Part shown: piece after piece, positions 9,513 to 18,129 of the stretch
Position numbering within the stretch: position 1 is the first letter of the stretch
Layout: every line of letters starts with the position of its first letter
NCBI RefSeq assembly: GCF_003865015.1
Contig: NZ_BHVV01000002.1
Location: 248,001-312,000, forward strand
Source: Sulfurisoma sediminicola
GTDB taxonomy: Bacteria; Pseudomonadota; Gammaproteobacteria; Burkholderiales; Rhodocyclaceae
Direction of reading: 5' to 3'
Length of the DNA: 64,000 nt
The notes under the pieces: model-generated
What the model saw: the letters and a program-made list of their open reading frames with translations, nothing else
Databases searched by the model: none
What the model was told of the DNA's origin: nothing
Made by a program: the position numbers and the translations under genes

Positions 9513-10796
9513 GTGCGCCCGCAAGTCGTACTGGCGACCGCGGCGGCGGTCGCCGGGCTGACGTTCTCCGGGGTCGGCCGGGCAGCGGAAGACGTTTACA
9601 TCGGCGGCTACGTCGAGAGCCTGCTCGAGTTCGCGCGCGAACGCCATCCGGAGTTCGCCGCCATGCGTCACGAGGCGGCCGCCGCCGCGGAGCGTATCGA
9701 AGTGGCCGGTGCCTTGCCCGATCCGATGTTTCGCACGGAACTGCGCGACATCACCAACGAGGCCAACCCGGCGGCGAGTCCAAGTGTGCTGCCGGCGCGC
9801 GTCGGCAGCACCAAATACACCATCTCCCAGACCCTGCCCTGGTTCGGCAAGCGCGAGCTGCGGCGCGACGTCGCCGTCGCCGGTGCCAGCGAGGCCGAGA
9901 CGCGAACGCGTGCGACCTGGATGGAACTGGCGACGAGGATCAAGCAGACCTACGCCGAGCATCATGTCCATCTCTCCATCCTGCGGCTGCTGCGCGAGAA
10001 CATCGACCTGCTGTCGCGCATCGGCGAGATCGCGCAGGTGCGCTACGCCGGGGGCATCGGCACGCAGCAGGAGGTGATCCGTGCCCAGACCGAGCGCGCC
10101 ATGCTGCAGGGCGACCTCGCGATGTTCGAAGGCGAGAGCGCCCAGGCCAGTGCGCGCATGCGCAGCTTGCTCGGGCGTCCGTCGGCCAACGTCAAGCTGC
10201 GCCCGCCGGAGAAGCTGCGCCCGCTGCCGCCGCCGGAGAAACTGGAATTCGCCGCGCTCGAGGCGCGCCTCGTCGCCAACAATCCGCAACTGGGCGCGGA
10301 GGCGGCGCGCATCGCGGCGGCCGACAAGGGCCGCGAGCTCGCCTACCGCAATCGCTATCCCGATGTCAGCGTCGGCATATCTCCGATCCAGACCGGCTCG
10401 CGCGTCTCCGAGTGGGAGCTGATGTTCGAGCTGAACATACCGCTGCAGCAGGACAGCCGCCGTGCGCAGGAGCGCGAGGCCGAGCGCATGGCCGAAGCGG
10501 CGCGGGCGCGGCGCGAGGCCGCGTTGAATCAGGGGCTGTCGGAGCTGAGCGAACGCCTCGCTGGCCTCGAGTCGGCGCGGCGCATCGAGGCGCTGATCGC
10601 CGGCAGCCTGCTGCCGCAGGCCGAGCTTTCCCTGCAGTCGGCCCTGGCCGGCTATGAGACCGGCCGCGTCGACTTCGCCATGGTGCTCGACGCGCAGCGC
10701 CAGGTGCGCAAGGTGCAGCAGGACCTCGTCAAGGCCCGCGGCGACCAGCAGGTGCGGCTGGCCGAGATCGAACGACTGATCGGAGAAGAACTATGA
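9513..10796 (+). CDS. cusC: CusC-like outer membrane efflux protein (TolC family)
   Basis: A 427-residue outer-membrane factor that would form the exit duct of the copper pump. It starts with GTG (R-P-Q-V-V), 4 bp after cusF, and has an N-terminal hydrophobic export signal (residues 6-24). The remainder is the alpha-helical repeat pattern of TolC proteins: LEFARERHPEFAAMRHEAAAAAERI in the first repeat and AELSLQSALAGYETGRVDFAMVLDAQR in the second. No lipobox Cys is evident near the signal cleavage zone, unlike E. coli CusC, so it is probably not a lipoprotein. Its stop overlaps the cusB start (ATGA). Confidence 0.85.
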   Translation: MRPQVVLATAAAVAGLTFSGVGRAAEDVYIGGYVESLLEFARERHPEFAAMRHEAAAAAERIEVAGALPDPMFRTELRDITNEANPAASPSVLPARVGSTKYTISQTLPWFGKRELRRDVAVAGASEAETRTRATWMELATRIKQTYAEHHVHLSILRLLRENIDLLSRIGEIAQVRYAGGIGTQQEVIRAQTERAMLQGDLAMFEGESAQASARMRSLLGRPSANVKLRPPEKLRPLPPPEKLEFAALEARLVANNPQLGAEAARIAAADKGRELAYRNRYPDVSVGISPIQTGSRVSEWELMFELNIPLQQDSRRAQEREAERMAEAARARREAALNQGLSELSERLAGLESARRIEALIAGSLLPQAELSLQSALAGYETGRVDFAMVLDAQRQVRKVQQDLVKARGDQQVRLAEIERLIGEEL

Positions 10797-12298
10797 AGAC
10801 AAGCGCAGTCGCCGCATTCGCGCTGGTCGTCGCCATCGCGGCCGGCGCCGGCTATTGGGCCGGCGGCCAGAAGAAAGCCCCCTCGGGGGACACGGCGAGC
10901 GCTGCTGCACCGGCGGCTCCCGCCGGGAAAAAGTTGCTCTACTACCGCAACCCCATGGGCCTGCCCGACACTTCGCAGACGCCGAAGAAGGATTCGATGG
11001 GCATGGACTACATCCCCGTCTACGAGGGCGAGGACGAAGGCGGCGGCAATGAAGTCAAGGTCAGCACGGCCAAGGTGCAGAAGCTCGGCGTCAAGGTCGA
11101 GGCGGCGAGCCTGCGCGAGCTGTCGCGCCCGATCCGCGCGGCGGGCCGCGTCGAGGTCGACGAGCGGCGGCTGCACAACGTCGCGCCGAAGTTCGAGGGC
11201 TGGGTCGAGAAGCTTCATGTCAACGCCACGGGCCAGCCGGTGGCGAAGGGCCAGCCGCTGTTCGAGGCCTACAGCCCCGAACTGGTCTCGGCGCAACGCG
11301 AATACCAGCTCGCCGCGCAGGGACTGGCGGCTCTGAAGGACGCGCCGCCCGACGCGCAGGCCTCGATGCGCCGGCTCGCCGACGCGGCACTGGCCCGTCT
11401 CTCCAACTGGGACATTTCGTCCGAGCAGATCGAGCGGCTCAAGTCCGGCGGCGAGGCCACGCGCACACTCACCTACCGCGCGCCGGCCGGCGGCGTGGTG
11501 CTGGAGAAGAAGGCCGTCGCCGGCATGCGCTTCATGCCCGGCGAGATGCTCTTCCAGATCGCCGACACCGGCGGCATCTGGGTGATCGCCGACGTGTTCG
11601 AGCGTGACATCGGCTCGCTCAGTGTCGGGCAGAAGGCGAGCGTGCGCATCAACGCCTATCCCGACAAGATCTTCGAGGGCCGCATCGCCTACATCTACCC
11701 GACGCTGAAGGCCGAGACGCGCACGGTGCCGATCCGCGTCGAACTGGCCAATCCCGGCGGGCTGCTGCGGCCGGCGATGTACGCCAGCGTCGAAGTCGGT
11801 TCCGGCAGCACGGCGAAGGTGGTGACGGTGCCGACCTCGGCGGTGATCGACAGTGGCACGCGGCAGACGATCCTGGTGCAGAAGGGCGAGGGCCGCTTCG
11901 AGCCGCGCGAGGTGAAGCTGGGCGCGCGCGGCGACGACTACGTCGAGGTGAAGGACGGCGTGCAGGAAGGAGAGCAGGTGGTGGTCGCTGCCAACTTCCT
12001 CATCGATTCGGAGAGCAACCTCAAGGCGGCACTGGGCGGCATGTCTGAGCCGACCAAAGCCAGCGTCAGCCACCAAACCGTTGGCACCCTAGATGCCATA
12101 GACAGCAAGGCCGGCACGGTGACGGTGACGCACGAGCCGGTGGCCAGCCTCAAGTGGCCGGCGATGACCATGGAGTTCGTGCCGGCGAATCCTTCGCTGG
12201 TGGCCGGCTTCAAGCCGGGCGCGGCGATCAGTTTCGAATTCGTCGAGAGGAAGCCTGGCGAGTGGGTGATCACGAAGCTGGAAAGCAGGAAGCGCTGA
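10793..12298 (+). CDS. cusB: CusB-like membrane fusion protein with fused C-terminal CusF domain
   Basis: A 501-residue periplasmic adaptor of a heavy-metal RND pump. Residues 5-25 form an N-terminal membrane anchor or signal. Residues 49-77 (YYRNPMGLPDT...DSMGMDYIPVYE) form the Met/Tyr-rich heavy-metal-binding domain typical of CusB/SilB relatives. The barrel-sandwich, helical and beta-barrel regions follow to about residue 420. The last ~79 residues are a complete CusF-like domain with His447, Trp455, Met458 and Met460 in canonical spacing (THEPVASLKWPAMTMEF). The start overlaps cusC by 4 nt. The fusion gives the adaptor its own chaperone module, besides the free CusF. Confidence 0.9.
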   Translation: MKTSAVAAFALVVAIAAGAGYWAGGQKKAPSGDTASAAAPAAPAGKKLLYYRNPMGLPDTSQTPKKDSMGMDYIPVYEGEDEGGGNEVKVSTAKVQKLGVKVEAASLRELSRPIRAAGRVEVDERRLHNVAPKFEGWVEKLHVNATGQPVAKGQPLFEAYSPELVSAQREYQLAAQGLAALKDAPPDAQASMRRLADAALARLSNWDISSEQIERLKSGGEATRTLTYRAPAGGVVLEKKAVAGMRFMPGEMLFQIADTGGIWVIADVFERDIGSLSVGQKASVRINAYPDKIFEGRIAYIYPTLKAETRTVPIRVELANPGGLLRPAMYASVEVGSGSTAKVVTVPTSAVIDSGTRQTILVQKGEGRFEPREVKLGARGDDYVEVKDGVQEGEQVVVAANFLIDSESNLKAALGGMSEPTKASVSHQTVGTLDAIDSKAGTVTVTHEPVASLKWPAMTMEFVPANPSLVAGFKPGAAISFEFVERKPGEWVITKLESRKR

Positions 12299-12331
12299 AA
12301 TGAGACCCGACGTTTGGTGCGCGATCGGGCC

Positions 12332-12419
12332 GGTGGGGGGCTCTGCTCCGCTCATGTCCTCCGGCGGCGGTCTCCGACCGCCTCCTCCCCCTTTACTTCG
12401 CTGCGCAGAGCACCCCACC
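12332..12419. repeat. Composite inverted repeat I in the cusB-cusA spacer
   Basis: Outer arms 12332-12346 and 12405-12419 (GGTGGGGGGCTCTGC versus GCAGAGCACCCCACC) pair at 14 of 15 positions. Inside lies a perfect 7-bp hairpin GGCGGTC-TCC-GACCGCC (12366-12382). Confidence 0.65.
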
Positions 12420-12475
12420 AGCCCTCCGGGCGGGCGTCGCGGGTGTTTGGCGGAAAGGCCGCACCGGCGTGACCG

Positions 12476-12577
12476 GCCAAGGGTGGCGGGTGGCCGACGC
12501 AGCGAAATAAAGAAGGAGAACCGGGCGCAGCCCGGTTCGGGTGACATGAGCAGCGTCGGCCACCCGTCGCCCTTGGC
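12476..12577. repeat. Composite inverted repeat II in the cusB-cusA spacer
   Basis: Outer arms of 25 nt, 12476-12500 (starting GCCAAGGGTGGC) and 12553-12577 (ending CGCCCTTGGC), pair at 23 of 25 positions. A perfect inner hairpin AACCGGG-CGCAG-CCCGGTT lies at 12519-12537. The symmetry suggests a transposable or REP-like origin. Confidence 0.7.
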
Positions 12578-12649
12578 GTGCTCCGCCCCCCTAACGAACA
12601 AGGCGGTTCATGCATCAGGGGTCGGGCGAAACGCGCTGGAGCAACTGAC

Positions 12650-15600
12650 ATGCTAGCCAACATCATCGACTGGTCGGCGCGCAATCGCTTTCTCGTCCTG
12701 CTCGCCACGCTGTTCGTCGTGCTCGCCGGCGTCTACGCTGTGGTCAAGACCCCGCTCGATGCGTTGCCCGATCTCTCCGACGTCCAGGTCATCGTCTACA
12801 CGGAGTACCCGGGACAGGCGCCGCAGGTGGTGGAGGACCAGGTCAGCTACCCGCTGACGACGGCGCTGTTGTCGGTGCCGAAGTCCAAGGTGGTGCGCGG
12901 CTTCTCCTTCTTCGGCGCTTCCTTCGTCTATGTGATCTTCGAGGACGGCACCGACATCTACTGGGCCCGCTCGCGGGTGCTGGAGTATCTCTCCACCGTC
13001 GCCGGCCGCCTGCCGCAGGGCGTGGCGCCGAGCCTGGGGCCGGACGCCTCGGGCGTCGGCTGGGTCTATCAGTACGCGGTGCTCGGCAAGAACCGCACCC
13101 TGGCCGAACTGCGCACGCTGCAGGACTGGTACCTGCGCTACCAGCTGACCAAGGCCCAGGGGGTGGCCGAGGTGGCGAGCATCGGCGGCTTCGTCCAGCA
13201 GTACCAGGTGACGGTCGATCCGGTGAAGCTGCGCGCCTACGGCGTGTCGCTGATGACCGTGGCCAATGCCATCCGCAATTCCAACCGCGACGTCGGCGGC
13301 CGCGCCATCGAGATGGCCGAGGCCGAATACATGGTGCGCGGCCGCGGCTATTTGCGCGGCAGGTCCGACCTCGAACAGTTGGTGGTGAAAGCCGATAAGG
13401 GCACGCCGGTTCTTCTGCGCGACATCGCGCGCGTCGAACTCGGCCCGGACGAACGGCGCGGCGTGGCCGAACTCAACGGCGACGGCGAGGTGGTGTCCGG
13501 CATCGTGGTGGCGCGCTATGGCCAGAACGCGCTCGACGTGATCGGCAGCGTCAAGGAGAAAATCAAGGAAGTCGCGGCCGGCCTGCCGGCGGGCGTGACC
13601 ATCGAGACCGTCTACGACCGCTCCGAACTGATCGAGCGGGCGATCGCCACGCTGAAGACCACGCTCACCGAGGAATCGCTGATCGTGGCGCTGGTCTGCA
13701 TCGTCTTCCTGCTGCACGTGCGCTCGGCGCTGGTGGCTATCCTGATGCTGCCGGTGGGCGTGCTGATCGCCTTCATCGCCATGCGCGCGCTCGGCATGAA
13801 CTCCAACATCATGAGCCTCGGCGGCATCGCCATCGCCATCGGCGCCATGGTAGATGCGGCCATCGTGATGATCGAGAACGCGCATAAGCATCTGGAGCGG
13901 CTGAAGGAAGGCGAGTCGCGTACCGAGGCGATGATTGCGGCGTGCAAGGAGGTGGGGCCGGCGCTGTTCTTCTCGCTGCTGATCATCACCGTCTCCTTCC
14001 TGCCGGTGTTCACGCTGGAGGCGCAGGAGGGCCGCCTGTTCGCGCCCCTGGCTTTCACCAAGACCTTCGCCATGGCCGGTGCCGCGCTGCTGTCGGTGAC
14101 GCTGGTGCCGGTGCTGATGCTGCTGTTCGTCCGCGGCCGCATCCTGCCCGAGGCGAAGAATCCGGTGAACCGCATCCTCATCGCGCTCTATCACCCCGTG
14201 ATCGCGCTGGTGATGCGCGCCAAGATTGCGACCATCGCCATCGCGGTGACCGCGATGGCCGTCTCCATCTGGCCGGCGATGAAGCTCGGCAGCGAGTTCA
14301 TGCCGACGCTCAACGAGGGCACGCTGTTCTACATGCCGACCGGCCTGCCCTCGATGTCGGTGACCAAGGCGGCGGAACTGCTGCAGACGCAGAACAAGAT
14401 CATCAAGAGCTTCCCCGAGGTCGCCTCGGTGATCGGCAAGGCGGGCCGCGCCCAGACGGCGACCGACCCGGCGCCGGTGGAGATGTTCGAGACGGTGATC
14501 AACCTCAAGCCGGAGTCGCTGTGGCGGCCGGGCCTGACGGTGGACGGCCTCATCGCCGAGCTGGACAAGGCGCTGCAGTTTCCCGGCATCGCCAATTCCT
14601 GGACCATGCCGATCAAGGCGCGCATCGACATGCTGTCCACCGGCATTCGCACGCCCGTCGGCATCAAGGTCTTCGGCAAGAACCTGGACGAGATGGAGCG
14701 TCTGGCGCGCGAGATCGAGACCGTGGTCAAGGCCGTGCCCGGCACCAGCTCCGCCTACGCCGAGCGCATCACCGGCGGCTACTACCTCGACATCGAACCG
14801 GACCGCGAGGCACTGGCGCGCTACGGCATCCTCGTCGGCGACCTGCAGGAGGTCATCGCCACGGCACTCGGCGGCGAGATGGTGACCACGGCCGTCGAGG
14901 GCCGCGAGCGCTTCGGCGTGTCGTTGCGCTACCCGCGCGAGTTGCGCGACGACCCGCAGAAGATCGCGGCCAACGTGCTGGTGCCGATCATGAGCGAGAT
15001 GGGCGGGCAGGCGGCGATGGTGCCGCTGGGCCAGGTGGCGAAGGTGAGCATCGTCAAGGGGGCACCCTCGATCCGCACCGAGAACGCGCTGCTCTCGGCC
15101 TACATCTACGTCGACATTCGCGATCGCGACATCGGTTCCTATGTCGCCGAGGCCAAGCGCGCGGTGGCCGACAAGGTGAAATTTCCGCAGGGCAGCTACG
15201 TCACCTGGAGCGGCCAGTTCGAGTACATGGAGCGGGCGCTGGAGCGGCTCAAGGTCGTCGTGCCTTTCACGCTGCTGATCATCTTCCTGCTGCTCTACCT
15301 CAACTTCCGCCGCCTCGCGCCGACGCTGATCGTGATGCTGTCGGTGCCGTTCGCCCTGGTCGGCGGCGTCTGGCTGATGTTCCTGCTCGGCTACAACCTC
15401 AGCGTGGCGGTGGCGGTGGGCTTCATCGCGCTGGCCGGCGTCGCGGCCGAGACCGGCGTGGTGATGCTGATCTACCTCGACCACGCCTGGGAAGCCGCGC
15501 GGAATAAGTCGGCGCTGGCGGGACGGCGAGCGGGCGCCGCCGAACTCTACGCGGCGGTGATGGAGGGCGCGGTGGAACGCGTGCGGCCGAAGATGATGAC

Positions 15601-15790
15601 CGTGGTCGCGATCATGGCGGGCCTCTTGCCCATCATGTGGAGCACGGGAGCGGGATCGGAGGTGATGCGCCGCATCGCCGCGCCCATGGTCGGCGGCATG
15701 ATCTCCTCGACCGTGCTCACGTTGATCGTGATTCCGGCGATCTATGCCCTGGTCGAGGAATGGCGGTTGCGACATCGGCGCGTGGGTTAA
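12650..15790 (+). CDS. cusA: CusA-like heavy-metal RND efflux pump (Cu(I)/Ag(I))
   Basis: A 1046-residue inner-membrane proton antiporter, the size of E. coli CusA (1047). The first helix follows MLANIIDWSARNRF. The TM4 motif GAMVDAAIVMIENAHKHLE, with one Asp, matches the monovalent-cation (CusA/SilA) group, not the CzcA group (DFG..DGA). The porter region contains RIDMLSTG, with a Met known in CusA metal transfer, and the second half holds GFIALAGVAAETGVVMLIYLDHAWE. The ATG at MLANII is chosen by family length; an upstream in-frame ATG would add 24 residues of spacer-derived sequence. Together with cusF, cusC and cusB it completes a CusCFBA system. No cusRS-type sensor/regulator lies nearby. 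Confidence 0.93.
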   Translation: MLANIIDWSARNRFLVLLATLFVVLAGVYAVVKTPLDALPDLSDVQVIVYTEYPGQAPQVVEDQVSYPLTTALLSVPKSKVVRGFSFFGASFVYVIFEDGTDIYWARSRVLEYLSTVAGRLPQGVAPSLGPDASGVGWVYQYAVLGKNRTLAELRTLQDWYLRYQLTKAQGVAEVASIGGFVQQYQVTVDPVKLRAYGVSLMTVANAIRNSNRDVGGRAIEMAEAEYMVRGRGYLRGRSDLEQLVVKADKGTPVLLRDIARVELGPDERRGVAELNGDGEVVSGIVVARYGQNALDVIGSVKEKIKEVAAGLPAGVTIETVYDRSELIERAIATLKTTLTEESLIVALVCIVFLLHVRSALVAILMLPVGVLIAFIAMRALGMNSNIMSLGGIAIAIGAMVDAAIVMIENAHKHLERLKEGESRTEAMIAACKEVGPALFFSLLIITVSFLPVFTLEAQEGRLFAPLAFTKTFAMAGAALLSVTLVPVLMLLFVRGRILPEAKNPVNRILIALYHPVIALVMRAKIATIAIAVTAMAVSIWPAMKLGSEFMPTLNEGTLFYMPTGLPSMSVTKAAELLQTQNKIIKSFPEVASVIGKAGRAQTATDPAPVEMFETVINLKPESLWRPGLTVDGLIAELDKALQFPGIANSWTMPIKARIDMLSTGIRTPVGIKVFGKNLDEMERLAREIETVVKAVPGTSSAYAERITGGYYLDIEPDREALARYGILVGDLQEVIATALGGEMVTTAVEGRERFGVSLRYPRELRDDPQKIAANVLVPIMSEMGGQAAMVPLGQVAKVSIVKGAPSIRTENALLSAYIYVDIRDRDIGSYVAEAKRAVADKVKFPQGSYVTWSGQFEYMERALERLKVVVPFTLLIIFLLLYLNFRRLAPTLIVMLSVPFALVGGVWLMFLLGYNLSVAVAVGFIALAGVAAETGVVMLIYLDHAWEAARNKSALAGRRAGAAELYAAVMEGAVERVRPKMMTVVAIMAGLLPIMWSTGAGSEVMRRIAAPMVGGMISSTVLTLIVIPAIYALVEEWRLRHRRVG

Positions 15791-15824
15791 CATTGCCCGA
15801 CTGTCGCCCGTCGAGGAGAAAACG

Positions 15825-16658
15825 TTGAGAACACTGATTTCGGCCATCGCAGTCGTCCTGGCCGCGACGACCCCGCTCGTCGCTCTGGCGGCGAAGAAGG
15901 ACCCCGCCGAGAAGCCCGCGGTGCAGGGTAGCGCTGAGCAGCAGCGGCCCGTCGTCACCGTCAATGGCGTTGCGGTTCCCGAAATCGACGCGCGCATCGC
16001 CGTCGCCGATCGGCGGGCCGCCGGCGTTGCCGACTCGCCGGCCCTGCAGAATGCCGTGCGCAACCAGCTGGTGGCGCGGGAACTGTTCGCCCAGCAGGCT
16101 CGCAAGCAGGGGCTGGACAAGAACGCGGTGCTGCGGGCGCGGATGCGCATGGCCCAGGAGGAACTGCTGGCGCGTGCCTACGAAGAGGATTACCTGGTCA
16201 AGCATCCGTCCAGCGACGAGCAAGTGCGCAAGGAGTACGACGGCATCAAGGCGCGCTCGGGCGACAAGGAATTCCTCGTCCGCCACATCATGCTGGCGAG
16301 CGAGGACGAGGCCAAGGGCGTAATCACCCGCCTGCGCGGCGGCGAGAGTTTTCAGAGCCTTGCCGCCTTGTCCAAGGACGAAGGCAGTCGCACGCGTGGC
16401 GGGGAACTCGGCTGGCGCAATGCCTCGAACCTGCCGCCGCAGCTGACAGAGGCGGCGACGAAGCTGGCCAAGGGACAAACCACGCAGCAGCCGGTCAAGG
16501 GACCTGCTGGCTGGCACGTGCTTCTGGTGGAGGACACACGGCCATTCACCATGCCGCCCTATGACGACAAGATCAAGGGGCAGTTGCGGCAGGCGCTGGC
16601 GCGACAGGCGCTCGCCACCCATCTGGGAGAACTGCTGAAAAGCGCGAAGGTCGAGTAG
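15825..16658 (+). CDS. PpiC/SurA-type peptidyl-prolyl isomerase, exported
   Basis: A 277-residue parvulin-family foldase. The start is set at a TTG preceded by GAGGAG with 6-nt spacing; it gives a proper signal peptide (LRTLISAIAVVLAATTPLVALAA), whereas the next upstream ATG lies within cusA and adds unlikely residues. A SurA_N-like helical part (about 40-130) contains VTVNGVAVPEIDARIAVADRR. The rotamase domain (about 135-240) shows VRHIMLASEDEAKGVITRLRGGESFQSLA, the LGWR element and the GWHVLLVEDTRP end. It probably helps fold outer-membrane or periplasmic proteins. The gene starts 34 bp after cusA and could be read through from it, though its function is general. Confidence 0.85.
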   Translation: MRTLISAIAVVLAATTPLVALAAKKDPAEKPAVQGSAEQQRPVVTVNGVAVPEIDARIAVADRRAAGVADSPALQNAVRNQLVARELFAQQARKQGLDKNAVLRARMRMAQEELLARAYEEDYLVKHPSSDEQVRKEYDGIKARSGDKEFLVRHIMLASEDEAKGVITRLRGGESFQSLAALSKDEGSRTRGGELGWRNASNLPPQLTEAATKLAKGQTTQQPVKGPAGWHVLLVEDTRPFTMPPYDDKIKGQLRQALARQALATHLGELLKSAKVE

Positions 16659-16708
16659 GTGGGCTCGCGGCAGCCGGCGTTCTCCTTCACCACGTTTCCT
16701 GACATCCG

Positions 16709-17617
16709 ATGCCGGTCGCACTGGCCCTGCTCCCCGATTTCCTGCTGATCCTGCTCGGCCAGGCCTTGCGCCGCTGGCTGCACTTGGGCGATCACTTCTG
16801 GACCGGGCTGGAGAAGCTGGTCTATTTCGTGCTGTTCCCGGCCCTGCTTTTCAACGCCCTGGCCCGTGCCGATCTGGCGTGGACAACGGCGGCACCACTG
16901 GTGGCGACCGCTGCCGGCGCGATGATCGTCGGCATGCTGCTGGGCGGTTTGGCGCGCTGGCTCTTTCCTCCGTCCATGCTGTCGCCTGTTTCGTTCGCGT
17001 CGCAGTTCCAGTGCGCCTTCCGCTTCAACAGCTACATCGGCCTCGCGGTGGCGGCAAAGCTGCACGGCGGTGCGGGCATCGCGGCAATGGGCCTGGTCAC
17101 AGGGGCCATGGTGCCGCTGGCCAACTTCGCCGCGGTCGGCATGCTGGCGCGGCATGGCGGCGTCAGCCTGTGGCGCGAACTGGCGAAGAATCCGCTGGTA
17201 TTGGCGACGCTGGCGGGGCTGCTCTGGAACATGCTGGGCCTGGGGCTGCCGGCGCCGCTGGCGCAGTTCCTCGGCCGCCTGGCGGAGGCCGCGATCGCGC
17301 TGGGCCTGTTGGCGGTCGGCGCGGCGCTGCGGCTCAGGGGCGCACCCGGCGGCGGCCACGGCACGGCGGCATGGTTTCTGGCGGTGAAGCTGTTGGCGGT
17401 CCCGCTGGCGGCCATCGGCATCGCCCGCTTTTTCGGGCTGTCCGGCCCCTATTTCGATATCGCGCTGGCCTTCGCCGCGCTGCCTACGGCGAGTTCGGCC
17501 TATATCTTGGCCCAGCGGATGGGCGGGGATGGTGCCAGCGTCGCCTGGCTGATCTCGGCGGGCACGCTGGCGGCCATGCTGACCTTACCCCTTTGGCTTG
17601 GCCTTGTCCGCGGATGA
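16709..17617 (+). CDS. AEC-family (auxin efflux carrier-type) permease
   Basis: A 302-residue integral membrane protein with about ten predicted helices and the AEC family layout: two bundles of five helices. Visible family traits are LVYFVLFPALLFNALA in helix 2, the SFASQFQCAFRFNSYIGLAVAA stretch with its conserved Asn, and ALPTASSAYILAQRMGGD near the end. Members move small organic acids or other anions; the substrate here cannot be read from sequence. The last 33 bp overlap the 3' end of the convergent phaM-like gene. No linked metabolic gene hints at its job. Confidence 0.85.
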   Translation: MPVALALLPDFLLILLGQALRRWLHLGDHFWTGLEKLVYFVLFPALLFNALARADLAWTTAAPLVATAAGAMIVGMLLGGLARWLFPPSMLSPVSFASQFQCAFRFNSYIGLAVAAKLHGGAGIAAMGLVTGAMVPLANFAAVGMLARHGGVSLWRELAKNPLVLATLAGLLWNMLGLGLPAPLAQFLGRLAEAAIALGLLAVGAALRLRGAPGGGHGTAAWFLAVKLLAVPLAAIGIARFFGLSGPYFDIALAFAALPTASSAYILAQRMGGDGASVAWLISAGTLAAMLTLPLWLGLVRG

Positions 17618-17986
17618 GGTCGATGGCGTCGCGTCGGCCGCGGCCGACGGCGCAGCGGCGGCGCTCTGGGCGGCGGTCTGCTGCTGCATGAAGTTCCACG
17701 GCCACAGCGCCGGATTGGCGAAGGGATTGGTGTCGGCGCCGGCGGCCGACTGACTGATTGCCTGCATCGTCGCCAGGGTGTTCTTCTGCATCTCGAGCCC
17801 CTGGATGGTCATCTGCAGCATCGACAGGTTGGTGCGCAGCCAGCCTTCCACCGCCTTGAGGTCGGCGATGCGGCGTTCGAGCTCATTGGTGTCGACCGTG
17901 GGCGCGACCATGCCCGGCAAAGGGAAGCCCATGTTGCCCCACATGGATTTGAGGAAATCGAGTGGTTCCTGCGCGTTTTCGGTCAT
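17585..17986 (-). CDS. PhaM-family polyhydroxyalkanoate granule protein
   Basis: A 133-residue protein matching the PhaM family: EPLDFLKSMWGNMGFPLPGM at the N-terminus, then DTNELERRIADLKAVEGWLRTNLSMLQMTIQGLEMQ, a helical oligomerising region. Next come ALWPWNFMQQQ and an Ala/Ser-rich tail ending KAKPKG. In Ralstonia PhaM activates PHA synthase and ties granules to the nucleoid through a longer basic tail; here the tail is short, with few Lys, so DNA binding is doubtful. The chosen ATG has GGAGA 6 nt upstream. The frame continues upstream for 68 residues, but that part is not family-like. It implies the organism stores PHA. Confidence 0.85.
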   Translation of the reverse strand: MTENAQEPLDFLKSMWGNMGFPLPGMVAPTVDTNELERRIADLKAVEGWLRTNLSMLQMTIQGLEMQKNTLATMQAISQSAAGADTNPFANPALWPWNFMQQQTAAQSAAAAPSAAADATPSTSSADKAKPKG

Positions 17987-18129
17987 GGCGGATCTCCGTT
18001 GAGACGTGTGATTCATTCTACGCCCGGCCGCCTTTCCGGCGGCTGACGGCCGCTTATGGCGCCGTGCTAGACTTGAACCAAAAAAGGAGGCCGCATCGAG
18101 TCTCCGCGCCAGGCCGTAGGGGACCGCAA

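Larger units (their letters stand above)
12299..12649 (+). other. 351-bp non-coding structured spacer between cusB and cusA
   Basis: A gene-free stretch within an otherwise tightly packed operon. It holds two composite hairpins (listed separately) and further GC-rich palindromic bits. Open frames crossing it have low-complexity, unfamily-like sequence and are not accepted as genes. The last ~30 bases before cusA show CGCTGGAGCAACTGAC, where GGAG is the likely ribosome site. It may be a small non-autonomous mobile or REP-type element, or a regulated mRNA processing region. Confidence 0.6.

Noticed and set aside
12300-12656. 118-codon plus-strand frame starting just after cusB, as a possible operon gene.
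   Set aside because: It lies wholly in the palindromic spacer, its sequence is Pro/Gly/Arg low complexity, and it would overlap the cusA start.
12653-16150. 1165-codon minus-strand frame across cusA and the PpiC gene.
   Set aside because: Exact shadow of strongly recognised plus-strand genes; composition is His/Asp/Arg-rich without motifs.
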